NCBI GenBank assembly: GCA_016200325.1
Contig: JACQEZ010000020.1
Location: 248,001-312,000, forward strand
DNA: 64,000 bases
Reading direction: 5' to 3'
From: Candidatus Manganitrophaceae bacterium
GTDB taxonomy: Bacteria; Nitrospirota; Nitrospiria; SBBL01; Manganitrophaceae
The translations under genes were made by a program, and so were the position numbers. The notes beneath the pieces are model-generated. The model did not search any database and was not told where the DNA came from. It was given only the letters and a program-made list of their open reading frames with translations. This document shows positions 60,979-64,000 of the stretch, piece by piece. How positions within the stretch are numbered: position 1 is the first letter of the stretch; the number at the start of each line of letters is the position of its first letter.

Positions 60979-63081
60979 ATGCAAGAGGCAGAAAAAATAA
61001 GTGTAAAACTGGGATTAAAGTTTAAGTTCATGCTCGTCATCAGTTTATTGCTCATGATGATCGGCTGCATCATCGGATTAACCCTGTTCGTCGGATTACA
61101 AAGATCTTTTGAGAGTCAACTGCAGAAGCGCGGTTTGGCATTGGCGAGCAGCGTAGCAAGCAATGGAAGTGCAGCGATTTCGACAGAAGACAAAGCCCTC
61201 CTAAAGCAGATGACCCTCGGCATCGTCGACGGATCGGAAACGGTCTATCTTGTTCTCATTAACAATGACGGTAAAGTCATTTTTAGTTCAGAGGAAAGTG
61301 AATCCGACCCAATTCACACCGACCCGCTCACGACTCAAGCCGTTAAGACGGCCGAGCCCACGGTCTATCGGTATCGGAATCATTCCGGAAACTATCTCGA
61401 TGTCGTCGCACCGGTCATCTTAAATCCGATGAGATCGGAGGGGGGGAAACGGGTGGGATCGGTCCGACTCGGGCTTTCCTTGAAGAATATCGAAGCCGAA
61501 TCGGGGCGTCTTCTGACGATTATCCTCCCGGTGATCGCATTGCTCGTCGGCATCGGCATCGTCATTTCTCTGTTTTTTGCCCAGATTATTATCGGTCCGC
61601 TAGAGCAGATGAGTGCGATTGCTGTTCAAATTGCAGAAGGGAACTTTCAGCAATCGATCGAGATCAAAACGAACGATGAAGTCGGTATTCTGGCAGCGGC
61701 CTTGTCCAAAATGTCGGTCGGTCTGAAAGGAATGATCAAGAAAATTCAGGATGCCTCTCAACAGGTGGCGACCGTCTCCGACAAAATCATGCTGAATGCA
61801 AAAAGGATCAATGAAGGAGCCAACCACCAGGCCAAGGCGGCGGAGAAGACCTCCTCATCTATTGAAGAGATGAACGCCTCCGTCAAAAGCATCTCTGAGA
61901 ATATCGACGGACTGTCCGCCTCTGCGGAGGCGACCTCTTCGTCATTAATCCAGATGAGTACCGCGATCAGTCAGGTTGCCACCAGCACGGTGACCCTATC
62001 GGGCTCCGTAGAGGACACCGCTTCGTCTCTTCTTCAAATGTCGGGATCGATCAAGCAGGTCGTCGAACACGTTGATGCGTTGTCGATGAATGCCGAGGCC
62101 ACGACCGCTTCCATTAATGAGGTCAACGCCTCGATTCGCGAGGTGGAGAAGAATGCAAAAGAGTCTGCCCTGATGACAGAGAAGGTGAGCCAAGATGCCG
62201 CCGAACTTGGGATGGGCGCGATTGAGAAGACCATCGAGGGGATGGAGAAGATTAAAAGAACGGTGGAAAAATCTGAGAACGTCATCAAAAAACTGGATGA
62301 AAGAACAGAGCACATCGGGAAAATCCTGACCGTTATTGATGAGGTGACGCGACAGACGAACCTTCTTGCATTAAATGCGGCTATTTTAGCCGCTCAGGCC
62401 GGTGAGCAAGGGAAAGGATTTGCAGTCGTTGCAGATGAAATCAAAAATTTGGCCGACCGGACCGCCTCGTCGACAAAAGAGATTGCGCAACTGATCGTCG
62501 ATGTACAGACGGAGGCGAAAGATGCGGTTGTTTCAATCAACGAAGGGGCCCTGAGTGTAGAGGAGGGGGTCCGCCTTTCGGTCAATGCGCGCGAATCGCT
62601 GAACAAAATTCTCGAGACGTCGAAACAGTCGTCATCGATGTCCCGACAGATTGAAAAAGCCACGTATGAGCAGGTTCAAGCAATTAATCAGGTCAGCCAA
62701 GCGATGGAAAAGATGAATGTCATGGTTCAACAAATTAACCGGGCCATGCAGGAACAGATGGAGGGGATCGAACATATTACCGAGGCATCCGAGAAGATGC
62801 GGGTCATCACCCGACAGGTAAAAAGCTCGACGGAAGAGCAAGCCAATGGAAGCAAGCAGATCAGTGATGCGGTTGAGGATGTCACCCTCCGAATCCAGCA
62901 GATCGGCCGTGGCATGAGCGAGCACAAAAAAGGGAGCGAAGTCATTGTCAAATCGATCCTGGAGATTCACCAGATCACGCAGGTCAGCATGCAGATGGCG
63001 CTCCAAATGAGAGATGCCGTCGAGGGCCTGATTACTCAGGCCAACGGGCTCAAAGATGAGATTGATCGGTTTAAGGTGTAA
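60979..63081 (+). CDS. Methyl-accepting chemotaxis protein
   Basis: 700 residues. TM1 at about 17-40, a periplasmic sensing domain (about 41-180, dCache/PAS-like with [15 protein letters not shown]), TM2 near 185-208, HAMP, then a long coiled coil with the signalling tip [20 protein letters not shown]. No C-terminal CheR pentapeptide. The ATG at 60979 has GAGGAG just upstream and follows cheW by 1 nt. Ligand unknown. Confidence 0.92.
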   Translation: MQEAEKISVKLGLKFKFMLVISLLLMMIGCIIGLTLFVGLQRSFESQLQKRGLALASSVASNGSAAISTEDKALLKQMTLGIVDGSETVYLVLINNDGKVIFSSEESESDPIHTDPLTTQAVKTAEPTVYRYRNHSGNYLDVVAPVILNPMRSEGGKRVGSVRLGLSLKNIEAESGRLLTIILPVIALLVGIGIVISLFFAQIIIGPLEQMSAIAVQIAEGNFQQSIEIKTNDEVGILAAALSKMSVGLKGMIKKIQDASQQVATVSDKIMLNAKRINEGANHQAKAAEKTSSSIEEMNASVKSISENIDGLSASAEATSSSLIQMSTAISQVATSTVTLSGSVEDTASSLLQMSGSIKQVVEHVDALSMNAEATTASINEVNASIREVEKNAKESALMTEKVSQDAAELGMGAIEKTIEGMEKIKRTVEKSENVIKKLDERTEHIGKILTVIDEVTRQTNLLALNAAILAAQAGEQGKGFAVVADEIKNLADRTASSTKEIAQLIVDVQTEAKDAVVSINEGALSVEEGVRLSVNARESLNKILETSKQSSSMSRQIEKATYEQVQAINQVSQAMEKMNVMVQQINRAMQEQMEGIEHITEASEKMRVITRQVKSSTEEQANGSKQISDAVEDVTLRIQQIGRGMSEHKKGSEVIVKSILEIHQITQVSMQMALQMRDAVEGLITQANGLKDEIDRFKV

Positions 63082-63090
63082 CGGAATCCG

Positions 63091-63585
63091 ATGAGTTCCT
63101 TTAAAGGGATCGAAAATAAAAATGAGCCGTCCGCCACCCAGAGAAGAATCGTCCATTTTTTTGTCGCCGGAGAGGAATATGGGGTGCCGATCGAATCGGT
63201 TAAAGAGATCATTTATGCAAAATCGATTCGGCCTTTGCCGGGCGCCGCAAATGGGATAGAAGGAATCATCGATTTGAGAGGTCGGGTCGTTCCTGTAATC
63301 GATTTGCGAAAAAAACTGAAGGCTTCTTCCGCCGCCGAATCGGCGCAACATATCTTAATCCTGGATGTGCGTCGGCAAAAGATCGGGTTGCTTGTCGACC
63401 GGGTGGTCCAGGTGATGGTGATCGGCGAAGAGATCCAAAGCGTTGAAGCCATTTTGGATAAAAATGCTCCCTACATCAAGGGGGTTTATCGGATGAATAC
63501 CCAGCTGATTGTATTGCTCGGTCTCGAACAGCTCTGGACGGAAATGGAACTATCTCAGATCGAATCGGCCCTCAGCCGGGGCTGA
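63091..63585 (+). CDS. cheW: CheW adaptor
   Basis: 164 residues, plain CheW: VHFFVAGEEYGVPIESVKEIIY, LPGAANGIEGIIDLRGRVVPVIDL, and IGLLVDRVVQVM. It lies 9 nt after the MCP gene. Two CheW proteins beside one MCP suggest that they bind different partners. Confidence 0.92.
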   Translation: MSSFKGIENKNEPSATQRRIVHFFVAGEEYGVPIESVKEIIYAKSIRPLPGAANGIEGIIDLRGRVVPVIDLRKKLKASSAAESAQHILILDVRRQKIGLLVDRVVQVMVIGEEIQSVEAILDKNAPYIKGVYRMNTQLIVLLGLEQLWTEMELSQIESALSRG

Positions 63586-63625
63586 ATCGAACTGAGAATT
63601 ATTCTTCCCAAAACACGAGAGAAAA

Positions 63626-64000
63626 ATGAAACAGTTGAGAGTCTATTTCGCGAATCACCTGCAGGCAAAGATCCTGGCGATCATCTTGACCTTTTTGCTG
63701 TGTGGATTTGGATTTCTCTATTATCTTCTCTCGGAGCGAATCGAGAAATATGCGATCTCACAATCGCACGATAAATCCGAAATGCTCGCATCGTCGATTC
63801 ATCGAACGCTGGACCGAAGCATGGTCAACTTCAGAGCCGATATCGCAAGACACATCATCCAAGACTTAAAAGATATTCCAGGCATGGTCCGAATTCAAAT
63901 CATACGGGGAAAAACCGGAAATGGCACCCAGGAAGCCTTTCAAGATTTCACGACATTGGAGGATGTGAAGACAAGGGTTCCGGGAGGTCTTCGTCCGGAA
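63626..64000 (+). CDS. Membrane sensor protein, truncated by the window edge
   Basis: 125 codons are visible. Residues 14-34 form a membrane helix (AKILAIILTFLLCGFGFLYYLL) followed by a basic and helical periplasmic-looking region (SHDKSEMLASSIHRTLDRSMV). The N-terminus is typical of MCPs or sensor histidine kinases, but the output domain lies outside. A weak GAGAGAAAA precedes the ATG. Confidence 0.6.
   Translation, partial: MKQLRVYFANHLQAKILAIILTFLLCGFGFLYYLLSERIEKYAISQSHDKSEMLASSIHRTLDRSMVNFRADIARHIIQDLKDIPGMVRIQIIRGKTGNGTQEAFQDFTTLEDVKTRVPGGLRPE

Noticed and set aside
1-64000. CRISPR arrays, IS elements, tRNA or rRNA genes
   Set aside because: No repeat-spacer pattern, transposase, cloverleaf or rRNA-like sequence was recognised on reading; a tRNAscan or Infernal run would be decisive.

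Overview
The window is a GC-rich chromosomal segment of a Gram-negative, autotrophic bacterium. The clearest pointer is a reductive TCA gene block: ATP-citrate lyase of the two-subunit aclB-aclA type, aconitase, a soluble fumarate reductase-like flavoprotein with two iron-sulfur partners, and succinyl-CoA synthetase sucCD. With a NirK-type copper protein, a PEP-CTERM protein and an outer-membrane porin, this fits the Nitrospirota (Nitrospira/Manganitrophus-like lineages). That placement is inferred from gene content; no rRNA or tRNA gene was recognised.

Layout. 1-4.8 kb: a MarR regulator with a four-Cys C-terminus in operon with a NirK-like protein, then a TSUP transporter and a FGE-like (NirV-like) exported protein on the other strand, and two VOC proteins. 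4.8-9.8 kb: a molybdenum-cofactor neighbourhood (CinA-N/MoaB-like, cytosolic sulfite-oxidase-fold protein, Mog, a divergent MoeA-like protein) with rhodanese and a thioredoxin-like ferredoxin. 9.9-14 kb: mtaB-miaB, a lipase-like hydrolase and an exported protein. 14.1-15.5 kb: a protein with a 54-residue His-rich tail and a KGG-repeat stress protein. 15.9-27.5 kb: the rTCA block, ending with endonuclease V. 27.6-28.3 kb: a tiny PEP-CTERM protein behind a sigma-54 promoter and ahead of a strong terminator.

28.4-35.3 kb (minus strand): one probable operon, ubiC-FGE-ubiA-ubiD-FGE(diheme)-FGE-mtnA, mixing quinone-type biosynthesis with three membrane-associated or exported FGE-fold proteins, one of which carries two CXXCH haem motifs. 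35.4-42.6 kb: HEAT-repeat protein with HD-GYP protein, then recJ and rel. 42.7-46 kb (minus): glycogen debranching-type enzyme and a GT4 glycosyltransferase. 46.2-49.6 kb: nadE-glnA behind a leader with two tandem hairpins, the first a textbook intrinsic terminator. 49.7-54.2 kb: ribBA, ribH, nusB, a lone M17 N-domain protein, purB and purS. 54.2-64 kb: signalling genes (PATAN/DUF4388, response regulator, CheA, MerR-like, CheW, MCP, CheW and a truncated membrane sensor), interrupted by a minus-strand porin/binding-protein pair.

The most unusual content is the set of four FGE-fold proteins, only one of which keeps a Cys pair like that of true FGE (and it is the diheme fusion), together with their placement beside nirK and inside a ubiCAD operon. 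Other points worth a second look are the nadE leader, the paired iron-sulfur subunits of the fumarate reductase-like enzyme, the His-rich protein, the Lys/Ala tail on SucD, and the sigma-54 sites.
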